Shown: piece after piece, positions 26,914-34,686 of the stretch
How the letters are laid out: the number at the start of each line of letters is the position of its first letter
How positions within the stretch are numbered: position 1 is the first letter of the stretch
NCBI RefSeq assembly: GCF_001021975.1
Contig: NZ_CP009928.1
Span: forward strand, 1,984,001 to 2,048,000
From: Chryseobacterium gallinarum
GTDB taxonomy: Bacteria; Bacteroidota; Bacteroidia; Flavobacteriales; Weeksellaceae
Direction: 5' to 3'
DNA: 64,000 bases
Notes under the pieces: generated by a model
The model's input: the letters and a program-made list of their open reading frames with translations, nothing else
Database searches by the model: none
What the model was told of the DNA's origin: nothing
Made by a program: the position numbers and the translations under genes

Positions 26914-27411
26914 ATGAGTACAGAAAAGAAAGAAATATTCGACAGAGTAGAAAAAATGCTGCAGGCACAAGGTTTTAATATTGCAGCACAGGATCAGACA
27001 AGACCATGGGGCGGTTTTTTTGTGATTGATGAAATCCAGGCACAGGATTTTGCCAACCAATACTTTGATGGGCTTGATGTAGAAAGCCTGCGAATAGGAG
27101 GAAAATTGAGCCCAAAAATTCTTATCGTTGCTCCCCAGGCAAGACTCAGCTGGCAGTATCATCACAGAAGAGCTGAAATCTGGCAGGTGGTAGAAGGAAC
27201 AGTAGGAATTAAAAGGAGTAATACCGATGAAGAAGGTGAGCTGAAAGAATACCACCCGAAAGACCAGGTGAAACTTCAGCAGGGGGAAAGACACCGTCTT
27301 ATTGGTCTCGACGGATGGGGAATTGTTGCAGAAATCTGGCAGCATACCGATGCCTCCAATCCTTCAGATGAAGATGATATTGTAAGGGTACAGGACGATT
27401 TTGGAAGATAG
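26914..27411 (+). CDS. Cupin-type sugar phosphate isomerase (mannose-6-phosphate isomerase-like)
   Basis: A 165-residue single-cupin protein without signal peptide. The type II phosphomannose isomerase-like motif is present: RPWGGFFVID near the start, then the metal site SWQYHHRRAEIWQVVEGTVGI and the second cupin motif QGERHRLIGL. It closes the second unit of the sugar locus 25 nt after GH92. The likely reaction is mannose-6-phosphate to fructose-6-phosphate in the cytoplasm, joining mannose catabolism to glycolysis. The small size differs from classical ManA, so the activity is inferred from fold and context. Confidence 0.82.
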   Translation: MSTEKKEIFDRVEKMLQAQGFNIAAQDQTRPWGGFFVIDEIQAQDFANQYFDGLDVESLRIGGKLSPKILIVAPQARLSWQYHHRRAEIWQVVEGTVGIKRSNTDEEGELKEYHPKDQVKLQQGERHRLIGLDGWGIVAEIWQHTDASNPSDEDDIVRVQDDFGR

Positions 27412-27434
27412 TCCGCCGTCAAAATAAATAAAAT

Positions 27435-27485
27435 ATCCCATTTTAGCAGCTTGATACTTATCAAGGCTAAAATGGGATTCTTTTT
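27435..27485 (+). terminator. Strong terminator ending the sugar locus
   Basis: Outer arms ATCCCATTTTAGC / GCTAAAATGGGAT with an inner CTTGATA/TATCAAG stem, followed by TTCTTTTTTAT. It marks the end of the polysaccharide locus. Confidence 0.9.
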
Positions 27486-27489
27486 TATA

Positions 27490-27911
27490 TGAGATTACAT
27501 TAAATTCTGTCTTAATAGCTATTCTGATAAATAGGTATTTTTTTAATTTAAATAAATTTTTTGACTGATGTTTTACTTATAATTGGTGTATTTTGATTAC
27601 AAAATTCTAAATTTTCCGAAAAAAATAACAGCGATATAGTGAATTATGGGCAGAAATAGGATTGTCGATTCTTTGGATTTTGTAGTATTGATGCAGGATT
27701 ATTTGTTTTTTTGTTATTTTATTTAATTGTATTGATTTTTTTTGCAATTATGTAATGGTAACACAAGAATATTTATTACATTTGGTTTCAACAAATAGTG
27801 ATATAAAATATTTTTATAAAATTATTTAAAGTAGGAAATATTATTATATTTTTTGTGGCTCAAATTTAAGAGGTAAGTCTTATCTTTAAGTTGTTAAAAA
27901 ATATAATATAT
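27490..27911. other. AT-rich intergenic region without a gene
   Basis: About 420 nt of very AT-rich DNA between the sugar locus terminator and the next gene. No convincing ORF or RNA gene was seen. A TTTG (27852) and TATCTTTA (27881) pair lies near the downstream gene, but the 25-nt spacing is too long to call a promoter with confidence. The composition change suggests the edge of an accessory segment. Confidence 0.4.
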
Positions 27912-28169
27912 ATGAAAGCAAGATTATTACTATCAGGAGTTTTATTACTATCTATTGTAACAGCATGTTCAGATAGAGAAGGAGAAATTGATGCACCAGC
28001 CGGTCAAAAAGGAGATAAAATTGAAATGAACAGAGCCGAAACTGCGAGATTTTTGGATGACTCCCTGATTAAAAAAGATAGTTTAAATGGAACCCACAGT
28101 AAAGAAGGAGACGTCAATGCAACAGCCCAGGAAACAATCGATCCAACAAAACCGGATCGGCCTAAATAA
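27912..28169 (+). CDS. Small lipoprotein of unknown function
   Basis: An 85-residue lipoprotein from the preferred ATG at 27912 (MKARLLLSG); the frame opens 21 nt earlier, but the shorter start gives a compact signal peptide ending in the lipobox VTAC. The mature part is short, charged and apparently disordered (RAETARFLDDSLIKKDSLN then a Pro/Thr/Lys end). No family recognised. Its 3' end overlaps the start of the next gene by 53 nt, suggesting tight co-expression. Confidence 0.7.
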   Translation: MKARLLLSGVLLLSIVTACSDREGEIDAPAGQKGDKIEMNRAETARFLDDSLIKKDSLNGTHSKEGDVNATAQETIDPTKPDRPK

Positions 28170-28641
28170 ACTGACTATTGAAATAATAGCTTCAGCATTT
28201 GTCTTAATTTCAGCTATATTACCATTTCTGAATAATATAGTTGGATATTTTATTGATGTAAATGTCCAGTTAGATAATAATGCCGGAGAAAGAAGACTTG
28301 ATCTTGATTCATCTATTTATTTTTTATCAATATCATCATGCTTTATATTATTAGCTTTAGGAGGCTTGTTTAAAGCCAACAGATATACTTTTTATGTGGC
28401 ATTGGTGGCAGGTTATTTCCATTTGGTAACCTACATAAAATTCATATTTTTTAATCAGAATAAAATATCTGCAATAGCAGATATGGCTATTATATTGCTT
28501 CTGATACTGATCATTTTTTTAGTTTTTAGATTGGATAACTATTATAGAAAATTACATCTGCTTGATAAATTTAATAATAGTACGCTAGACAGGTTCTCTA
28601 ATATTCTTTTTAAACGTAATGATATTAAAGAAAATGAATAG
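28117..28641 (+). CDS. Four-helix membrane protein of unknown function
   Basis: 174 residues from ATG 28117, chosen because GAAGGAG lies 6 nt upstream, a rare clear Shine-Dalgarno in this window (an ATG at 28087 is also in frame). Four hydrophobic segments are visible: IIASAFVLISAILPFL, SIYFLSISSCFILLALGGLF, YVALVAGYFHLVTYIKFIFF and AIADMAIILLLILIIFLVF, followed by a basic C-terminal tail. No family recognised. It overlaps the lipoprotein gene upstream and the next gene downstream, so the three form one operon. Confidence 0.7.
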   Translation: MQQPRKQSIQQNRIGLNKLTIEIIASAFVLISAILPFLNNIVGYFIDVNVQLDNNAGERRLDLDSSIYFLSISSCFILLALGGLFKANRYTFYVALVAGYFHLVTYIKFIFFNQNKISAIADMAIILLLILIIFLVFRLDNYYRKLHLLDKFNNSTLDRFSNILFKRNDIKENE

Positions 28642-28891
28642 CCATAGAGAAAGATTAAAAATTCTTGTAGCACTTTCTGATAAATTATGGGAAGATTATT
28701 CTGAGACCCTTATCTCGGAGGAAGAATATCTAAAAAAGATTTATCTGGTAAAGAAAGAAATTAATAATGGATTTATAGCTACAATGCAGGATCTTGAGCT
28801 TTTTGCAAAAGACCTGGGATACCTCATTTTAAATACTCCTACAAAAACCCTTTTAGGAGGTTCAGAAAAAATAATTATTAATAGAAATTAG
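28634..28891 (+). CDS. Small soluble protein of unknown function
   Basis: 85 residues, mostly helical and charged, no signal peptide (MNSHRERLKILVALSDKLWE at the start). The ATG at 28634 overlaps the stop of the membrane protein by 8 nt, implying translational coupling; a second in-frame ATG at 28619 is possible. The C-terminus is basic and Ile-rich (KIIINRN). Not recognised. It ends one base before the stop of the converging regulator gene. Confidence 0.65.
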   Translation: MNSHRERLKILVALSDKLWEDYSETLISEEEYLKKIYLVKKEINNGFIATMQDLELFAKDLGYLILNTPTKTLLGGSEKIIINRN

Positions 28892-28892
28892 G

Positions 28893-29360
28893 TTATTTGG
28901 CTACAAGCTTGGCTAAGGTTAAGATTTCTTCCAAATACTTATTCTGCTGTAAGATCGCTTCGTCATATTTTTTCTCGATCCTTGAAATCTGGTTCTGGAC
29001 AAATAAAATACTTTTATCCTGAGTATTATATTGTGCAAACAGATTGGCAAGTAAATCCCCCAGTTTTTCGTGCGTGTCTTCATGCTGAAGTTCGGCAGCC
29101 GGCTGATCTTTTCCCTGGTTTGAATGTAGATTCAATTCACCGTTACTGGTAATAAGCCATATCAGATTCTCATTTTCCTTTAACTCCGGATAAACAATCA
29201 AAATTTTTGCAAGTTTATCAACACCCAGGTCACTTTTCAATGCTGCTCCTTTAAAATTAGAGGAAGACATGCCTGTTTCTTTATAAAAAGTTTCCTTTTT
29301 AATGCCCTTTTTCTCAAGGAAAAAGAAAATTCTTTCTTTTATGGTTTGAATTTTGTCCAT
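28893..29360 (-). CDS. XRE-like helix-turn-helix regulator
   Basis: A 155-residue protein. Residues about 1-60 look like a compact lambda-repressor/XRE-type helix-turn-helix (IKERIFFFLEKKGIKKETFY, TGMSSSNFKGA, LGVDKLAKILIVYPEL), in the style of small flavobacterial phage or plasmid regulators. The C-terminal part (about 95-155) is strongly helical with heptad-like spacing and may mediate dimerisation. It is divergent from the gene at 29489, and a 14-bp palindrome lies just upstream, suggesting autoregulation and control of the neighbour. Confidence 0.75.
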   Translation of the reverse strand: MDKIQTIKERIFFFLEKKGIKKETFYKETGMSSSNFKGAALKSDLGVDKLAKILIVYPELKENENLIWLITSNGELNLHSNQGKDQPAAELQHEDTHEKLGDLLANLFAQYNTQDKSILFVQNQISRIEKKYDEAILQQNKYLEEILTLAKLVAK

Positions 29361-29374
29361 AATTTCTTAAATTG

Positions 29375-29388
29375 GTCTAAATTTAGAC
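29375..29388. promoter_or_regulatory. 14-bp perfect palindrome, likely operator of the XRE-like regulator
   Basis: GTCTAAATTTAGAC is its own reverse complement and lies 15 bp from the regulator ATG, in the gap between two divergent genes. It touches a plus-strand -7 box. Binding by the regulator is inferred from position. Confidence 0.6.
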
Positions 29389-29396
29389 TATATTTG
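29389..29396 (+). promoter_or_regulatory. -7 box facing the DUF6876-like gene
   Basis: TATATTTG matches TAnnTTTG and directly abuts the palindrome, so a bound repressor would block it. It would give a leader of about 85 nt for the gene at 29489. Confidence 0.45.
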
Positions 29397-29488
29397 TCAA
29401 AGATAGAAAACAAATTTAACATAGCAATGTTAAATAATAAGGGAATAAAATTAATAATTAAACCAGAAATACAAAAATTAATAATTTC

Positions 29489-29872
29489 ATGAGCACTAAT
29501 AAGCATAACAAAGTTAAAAACTCGGCTAATGAACTATATGATATTTATACATTTCCGAATAAACTGCATGGGTATAAGAATGGGTACAAACTTACAGAAG
29601 GGGTAAATGATATAGCTGTTTATGAAAATTGTTTCTGGCTGCTGGACCTTATTGTAGATCAACAACTGTTTCCCGAGCTGGATGATGAAGTTCAGAACTG
29701 GGAACTTGAAAGGATCGGTGACAACCTGTTTAATCTCAGTTGCTCCTATGACAACGGAGAAACTGTTGAAGAAATTAAGGACCTAGAAGCTGATTTTTAT
29801 TTTGATGATTTAAAAATTGTCAAAAAAGGTAATATATTTTGTCTTCCTATAGAGAAAGATCTTTATGACTAG
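29489..29872 (+). CDS. DUF6876-like small protein
   Basis: A 127-residue soluble protein. The segment YKLTEGVNDIAVYENCFWLL followed by DLIVDQ resembles the DUF6876 pattern (a short LTDGxxYxAExxxxxWLLD core) found in Bacteroidota accessory regions. The rest is acidic. Function unknown. It is divergent from an XRE-like regulator with a palindrome between them, an arrangement common in mobile or defence-associated DNA, although no integrase is present nearby. Confidence 0.65.
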   Translation: MSTNKHNKVKNSANELYDIYTFPNKLHGYKNGYKLTEGVNDIAVYENCFWLLDLIVDQQLFPELDDEVQNWELERIGDNLFNLSCSYDNGETVEEIKDLEADFYFDDLKIVKKGNIFCLPIEKDLYD

Positions 29873-29946
29873 CCTAAAATACCAGTATATATTAATTCTA
29901 TATATTGTAAACCTGTAATTTTTTTAAAGTTTAATTTTTCGTAATG

Positions 29947-29975
29947 AAAAACAGCACCGGTCCGGTGCTGTTTTT
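29947..29975. terminator. Bidirectional terminator between convergent genes
   Basis: AAAAACAGCACCGG and CCGGTGCTGTTTTT are near-perfect arms with a minimal loop. A-rich and T-rich flanks serve the plus-strand gene at 29489 and the minus-strand TonB receptor gene. Confidence 0.85.
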
Positions 29976-29992
29976 GTTTTACGTAATAGAAA

Positions 29993-32683
29993 TCAGAATG
30001 TTACATCAAGACCAACATAAAAATTAGCTTTCATGATCGGGGCATATACCATTCCACCATCAAAATAACTTCCAAATGGATTTTTAAAATCTACAATTGC
30101 ATTTTTCTGATAATAGGAAGTCAGGTTTTCTCCACCCAGGTAAGCCCTGATCTTTTTATTAAAGTTTCTCGAAACCTGAGCATTCAATACAGCGTAGGAT
30201 TCGGAATATACCGGCAACCGGAATTCTGCCGGATTGCTTGAGGTGTCCGGAAGTCTTTGTTTACCTACCCAGTTCAAAGTGGTATCAAAGCTCCAGAATC
30301 CTCCTTTGTCATTCTTATTGGTAGCATAGGCCAGGTTTACGAATCCTCTGTGTTTCGCCATGAAAGGGACTTCTCTTCTTCCTCCGGTATAATCTGCCTG
30401 TACATCATAATACTTATAAGCAAGCCTTACATCAAAGTTCCTGAAAGGAGTAAAATCCCATTGGGTCTGTAAAGAGTTGGCAAAAGATTTCCCTTCCAGG
30501 TTATAGAATGTAAGCTGCTGTGGAGACTGGTCCAGATCTACCAATACCTGATCCTGGAAATCCGTTCTGAAAAAATCAGCAATAATAGAAGATTTTCTTC
30601 CGAAAAGCTTAAATTCCTGTTGCAAGCTGGCACCATAATTCCATGCAATTTCAGGTTTTAATCCATAAATGTTTCCTCCATTCGGTATAATATTGATACT
30701 TCTGTTGGAAGCAAAATAGTGCTGGCTTTCAGCGAAAACATTTGCCGTTCTGAACCCTCTTCCTGCAGACAATCTCAGGATGGTCTGAGGAGTGATATCA
30801 TATTTGAAATTTAATCTTGGGGTAAACTGTGTTCCTGCCAGGTTATGGAAATCAACCCTTGCGCCCGCTACTAAAGTATACTTTAGCCCTGTTAAAGTAT
30901 ATTCGGCAAAAATCCCGGGTACAATCTCATTTCTTCTGAAATCATCGGTAAGGTAGGTTTCTTTATAACCGTCATATAAAAAACTTGCTCCGGTTTTGTA
31001 TTTATGATTGGTATTACCAATAATACTTTCAAAAATCAGATTGGAATAATAGGTATGCTGTTGTCCTGAATAATTCCTCAATCCAAAAAAACTGTCTTGC
31101 TGGTGATATACATACTGGTTCATCCAGCCAATACTCTGATAAGGCTTTCCTTTAAAAACATATCCTGTTTTGTTCCAGACCTGGAATCTTGAAATATCAA
31201 TACCTACACCATATGCAGGCTGTTCGTTCTGAGCCAGTTTTTTATCAAAACCTATTTGCCCGGCTGTTCTCTCATCCCGGATAAAATTGATTCCGAAATG
31301 GGACCCGAATCCGGATTTTTCCAAATCATTATAGTTTAATAAGTAAGCTGCGTTGAGTTGTGTTCCTTTTGGCCTGTCCAGGAAACCATCGTGATTCATA
31401 TCCGTATTTCCGAAGGTCCCGTTCCCATGCAGTAAAAATGTCTGTGACCATTTATCATTAATGGGAGATACGCTGGTAATGTTGGCTTCTGCCCTTCCGT
31501 TGAAGTCAGAAAAGAGGTTCAGGGAAGTCTCAGGAGCCTTTGCATTTTTCAAAAGTTCGGTGTTAATTTGTCCTGTTATACTTTCGTACCCGTTGGTTAC
31601 CGTACTTCCTCCTTTGGTCAGCTGTATACTTTCTATCCATCTTCCCGGGATAAAGTTCAGTCCATAAGCAGAAGCCAGCCCACGAATTTCAGGAAGCTGC
31701 TCCTTAGTGAGGCTTGTATATTTTTGATCCAATCCAAGCATTTTTAATTGCTTGGTTCCGGTAACGGCATTGCTGAAAGAAACATCTACGGTTGCATTGG
31801 TCTCAAAGCTCTCCGATAAATTGCAACATGCAGCCTTTAAAAGTTCTTTTTTATCAATATTGAAGACAAGTCCGGTCTCTTTTTTATTTAAAGAAGTGGC
31901 CGCCCTGGAACCTGTTACAACAACACCGTCAATGCTTTTTTCCTTTTTGCTGTGAGATCCATCGGCAGGTGATGTTCCGTGTTCATCGTGGTTTTCATGT
32001 TTGGTGGCCTTCTCCTCATAATGTACTTTAGGATTAGCTTCTCCAAAGGTGAAATCCCTGTCGTACAGGCAACATCCGGGAAGACTGTTATAAACAGCGT
32101 CCGTTGCTTTGTACTTTTCATTGTCATGGCCTGCATCAGCAATGGCTTTTAAAATTTTATCTGATGAAGTTTTTGACGAATCGAAATTCAGGGTAACAGT
32201 TTGCTTTTCTGCATTCCATTCAGCGCCATCAGCCCCGGCATCTTTTGCAGCTTTTTCAATTCTTGCTTTGCATGAGGCGCAGTTCCCCCTTACATAAAAT
32301 TCATTATTTTTTTTAGCAGGATGATGAGGGTAGGTTTCTGATTGAACAGGCTGAAGGTCTCTTTCGTAATGACAACATCCGGGAAGACCATCGTAGGTTG
32401 TATCAGGTGCTTTGAATTTTTCATTATCATGACCTGCCTCTGCTACTTTCTTTAAAATTTCATCTGCCGGAATATGATCTGTCTCCAGGGTCAGCGTCTG
32501 AAGATCTATGGAATAAACTGCTGTTTTTGCTCCTGCTTTTTTAGCTGCACCTTCTATTCTGGTTTTGCACATTTCACAGTTCCCTTTTACTCTGAACTGA
32601 TTTTTTGAAAGGTTTTGAGCAGCAATAAATTGTGTAAATAAGAATAATGTACCAAGTAACAACCTGGAAATATATAATTTCAT
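29993..32683 (-). CDS. TonB-dependent receptor with two tandem HMA-like metal-binding domains
   Basis: An 896-residue outer membrane receptor. After the signal peptide (to about 22) come two similar units of about 100 residues: GNCEMCKTRIE (CxxC 36-39) ending in LPGCC (103-104), and GNCASCKARIE (CxxC 135-138) ending in LPGCC (204-205). Each looks like a heavy-metal-associated domain. A His-rich linker (about 221-245) leads to the plug (VVVTGSR, with another CC in KAACCNLSES) and the barrel ending VGLDVTF. Metal uptake, most likely copper, is inferred. It is last of an operon with two Cys/His-rich small proteins. Confidence 0.92.
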   Translation of the reverse strand: MKLYISRLLLGTLFLFTQFIAAQNLSKNQFRVKGNCEMCKTRIEGAAKKAGAKTAVYSIDLQTLTLETDHIPADEILKKVAEAGHDNEKFKAPDTTYDGLPGCCHYERDLQPVQSETYPHHPAKKNNEFYVRGNCASCKARIEKAAKDAGADGAEWNAEKQTVTLNFDSSKTSSDKILKAIADAGHDNEKYKATDAVYNSLPGCCLYDRDFTFGEANPKVHYEEKATKHENHDEHGTSPADGSHSKKEKSIDGVVVTGSRAATSLNKKETGLVFNIDKKELLKAACCNLSESFETNATVDVSFSNAVTGTKQLKMLGLDQKYTSLTKEQLPEIRGLASAYGLNFIPGRWIESIQLTKGGSTVTNGYESITGQINTELLKNAKAPETSLNLFSDFNGRAEANITSVSPINDKWSQTFLLHGNGTFGNTDMNHDGFLDRPKGTQLNAAYLLNYNDLEKSGFGSHFGINFIRDERTAGQIGFDKKLAQNEQPAYGVGIDISRFQVWNKTGYVFKGKPYQSIGWMNQYVYHQQDSFFGLRNYSGQQHTYYSNLIFESIIGNTNHKYKTGASFLYDGYKETYLTDDFRRNEIVPGIFAEYTLTGLKYTLVAGARVDFHNLAGTQFTPRLNFKYDITPQTILRLSAGRGFRTANVFAESQHYFASNRSINIIPNGGNIYGLKPEIAWNYGASLQQEFKLFGRKSSIIADFFRTDFQDQVLVDLDQSPQQLTFYNLEGKSFANSLQTQWDFTPFRNFDVRLAYKYYDVQADYTGGRREVPFMAKHRGFVNLAYATNKNDKGGFWSFDTTLNWVGKQRLPDTSSNPAEFRLPVYSESYAVLNAQVSRNFNKKIRAYLGGENLTSYYQKNAIVDFKNPFGSYFDGGMVYAPIMKANFYVGLDVTF

Positions 32684-32749
32684 TGTTTAAAAGTTTAAAT
32701 TAATTAAAAACGGTTCATTACAGGATGTAACAAACTTTGGGATTTTTAA

Positions 32750-33112
32750 CTAACCTATTTTCGGCGGCTGCCATATTTCTTTTAAACGGTCTGATAAATA
32801 AGGATCTGAATATTGAAACTCCGGATTCTTATTGGCTTTATAATAAGAAAGTTCCAGCTGGAGGTTTTTAGAAAATGGGGTTTCTATATAAGTGAAACAT
32901 GCAATACATGATGAGCAGCAATCATCATTACAGGACGGTTTTGAACCATTGTTTTTATGATCATTTTTTGAGCTGTGATCTTTGCAGCAATCACTTTTTC
33001 CAGTGTCTGCCTTGCAGCAGGTTTGTTGCATAGATTGGGCATAGAAGCTATCTTTAGGAACCAAGAAAATTCCTAAACAAAAAACTATTGCAAATAGGTG
33101 AAACAGCTTCAT
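32750..33112 (-). CDS. Small Cys-rich secreted protein
   Basis: 120 residues from the preferred start MKLFHLFAIVF at 33112 (the frame opens 39 nt earlier without a signal-like start). A signal peptide is followed by a cluster of cysteines: TCCKAD, DCCKDH, SCNDDCCSSCIAC, interspersed with His and Asp, a pattern fitting metal binding. The C-terminal 50 residues are ordinary and Tyr-rich. No family recognised. It lies between a His/Cys repeat lipoprotein (19 nt) and the HMA-type receptor (66 nt), consistent with a metal-handling operon. Confidence 0.75.
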   Translation of the reverse strand: MKLFHLFAIVFCLGIFLVPKDSFYAQSMQQTCCKADTGKSDCCKDHSSKNDHKNNGSKPSCNDDCCSSCIACFTYIETPFSKNLQLELSYYKANKNPEFQYSDPYLSDRLKEIWQPPKIG

Positions 33113-33131
33113 GACTGCAAAATTACAAAAA

Positions 33132-33779
33132 TTATGGTAATGGATCACCAACTTTTACCGAACAGTTATGCCAGGGTTCTCCATGCGCAGGATTTGCTTT
33201 TGGTTTTTCTCCCATAGCCAGGTTTTGTTCTGCAGGAGCAGGAGTAGCTTGTGCTGTATTCTGGGCAGGTTGTGGAGCAGGAGCAGGTTTACTGTTTAAA
33301 GGTTGGCCTACAGGAATATCACACCGGTGTCCCGGCTGTCCGTGTGGAGGATTCATTCCCGGGGCTGTTTTTACTTGTTTGCCACTATTATCAATGGCAA
33401 TTTTTCCGGGAGATACAGCATTGGGGTCAATCTGAATGGTATTGTTTCCGTTAACCGTTATATTCTGTGATACAGGAGCAGGTGATGGAGCCGGAGCGGA
33501 ACTGCTGTTTAAAGGTTGTCCTACGGGAATGTCACATCGGTGTCCCGGCTGTCCGTGAGGAGGATTCATTCCGGGAGCGGTAGCAATAGGGGCTGGATTG
33601 GAAGCAGACTGAATGCCGGCCTGATCCATTAATGATGTTTTAGAAGTACTGTTAACAGCTATTCCGGGCTGCTGGGTGCCGGCTTCTTCCTGTATGTATG
33701 TTGCCCTTTCATCTTTTTTACAGGCAATGGTCAATAGTGATATGGCTATCAGGCCTAAAAATGTATTTTTCATATCCAT
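33132..33779 (-). CDS. Pro-rich lipoprotein with three HGxPxHxC repeats
   Basis: A 215-residue lipoprotein (lipobox TIAC, Cys20). It carries three copies of one motif: NPPHGQPGHRCDIPVGQPL at residues 72-90 and 143-161, and the divergent NPAHGEPWHNCSVKVGDPL near 196-214. Pro/Ala/Gln-rich linkers separate them. Each copy has two His and one Cys in fixed spacing, suggesting a small metal-binding unit. The third copy ends the protein. I know of similar motifs in flavobacterial hypothetical proteins but no assigned function. It is first gene of the operon leading to the HMA-type TonB receptor. Confidence 0.78.
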   Translation of the reverse strand: MDMKNTFLGLIAISLLTIACKKDERATYIQEEAGTQQPGIAVNSTSKTSLMDQAGIQSASNPAPIATAPGMNPPHGQPGHRCDIPVGQPLNSSSAPAPSPAPVSQNITVNGNNTIQIDPNAVSPGKIAIDNSGKQVKTAPGMNPPHGQPGHRCDIPVGQPLNSKPAPAPQPAQNTAQATPAPAEQNLAMGEKPKANPAHGEPWHNCSVKVGDPLP

Positions 33780-33790
33780 AGGTATGAAAC

Positions 33791-33828
33791 AAAATTAGCA
33801 AAACATTTTTAATTGTTTTGCTAATTTT
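33791..33828 (-). terminator. Terminator after the response regulator gene
   Basis: Perfect 15-nt arms AAAATTAGCAAAACA / TGTTTTGCTAATTTT with an 8-nt loop, then TTTTGTTT on the minus strand. The arm nearest the lipoprotein gene also reads TAATTTTG on the minus strand (33790-33797), a -7-like box 10 nt from that ATG. Confidence 0.8.
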
Positions 33829-33851
33829 TTATTTATAATCCGGTTTTTGAA

Positions 33852-34538
33852 TTAATTTTTCACTAAAAGTCTGAATCCTTCTCCGTGTACGTTGATGATT
33901 TCTAACCCTTCGTCATCTTTTAATAATTTACGAAGCTTGGCAATATAAACATCCATACTTCTTGCCGTAAAATAATTTTCCTTCTTCCAGATCTTTCTTA
34001 AAGCAAGATCTCTTGGCATGAAATCATTTCTATGGACACAAAGAAGTTTTAAAAGTTCATTTTCTTTCGGAGAAAGCTTGTATTCTTTGTCTCCTACTTT
34101 TAACTGTCTCAGCATTGAATCGAAGAAAATATTACTGATTTTGAACTGTTCCTGTTCTTCATTTTCCAATGTAGAGCTTCTTTGAAGAATTGCTTTGATT
34201 TTGTATAGAAGAAGTTCGGTATCAAATGGCTTTGTAATATAATCATCAGCACCCAGCTGATATCCTTTTAAAATATCCTCTCTCATGTTTCTTGCGGTAA
34301 GGAAAATGATCGGTGTATTTTTATCAATCTTTTTTACATCCTCAGCTAATGAAAAACCGTCTTTTTTAGGCATCATCACATCAAAAATACAGATGTCAAA
34401 TTCATTTTCTGTAAATTCCTTAAGACCCTGTTCTCCATCTGTTGCAAGGGTAACTTCAAAATTATTGATCGTTAAATAATCTTTCAGTACCGCTCCAAAA
34501 CTCTGATCGTCCTCTACTAATAATATTCTGTTGCTCAT
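33852..34538 (-). CDS. OmpR-family response regulator (RprY-like)
   Basis: A 228-residue two-domain regulator. The receiver domain (1-120) has the acidic pocket VEDD, the phospho-acceptor Asp53 in FDVMMPKKDG, Thr in FLTARN and Lys in YITKPFD. The winged-helix output domain (about 130-228) has LSPKENELLKLLC and the C-terminal YIAKLRKLL/VHGEGFRLL of OmpR/PhoB. It lies 148 nt downstream of a sensor kinase on the same strand. The pair matches the RprX/RprY type of Bacteroidota. A terminator follows. The metal-related operon lies directly downstream, though no link is proven. Confidence 0.93.
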   Translation of the reverse strand: MSNRILLVEDDQSFGAVLKDYLTINNFEVTLATDGEQGLKEFTENEFDICIFDVMMPKKDGFSLAEDVKKIDKNTPIIFLTARNMREDILKGYQLGADDYITKPFDTELLLYKIKAILQRSSTLENEEQEQFKISNIFFDSMLRQLKVGDKEYKLSPKENELLKLLCVHRNDFMPRDLALRKIWKKENYFTARSMDVYIAKLRKLLKDDEGLEIINVHGEGFRLLVKN

Positions 34539-34686
34539 AATTTTAATAATTAAAAATTAATAAATAAGAATGAACGTTCTCACTCTATCTTCCTATATTT
34601 TGTTATTGGTTATACAATTTATTATAACTGTTATATGACCATTGCCGTCCGGCTATAGATCACTGCTCGTCTTATTGCTTGTTCAC

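Noticed and set aside
26893..27345. 150-residue open frame antisense to the cupin gene
   Set aside because: Phe/Cys-rich shadow opposite an intact cupin coding frame.
28087..28116. Upstream ATG for the four-helix membrane protein
   Set aside because: The ATG at 28117 has a clear GAAGGAG at proper distance, while 28087 has none.
33132..33600. Repeated DNA read as a possible CRISPR array
   Set aside because: Only two near-identical blocks about 210 nt apart, both in frame and encoding the same peptide. They are internal protein repeats.
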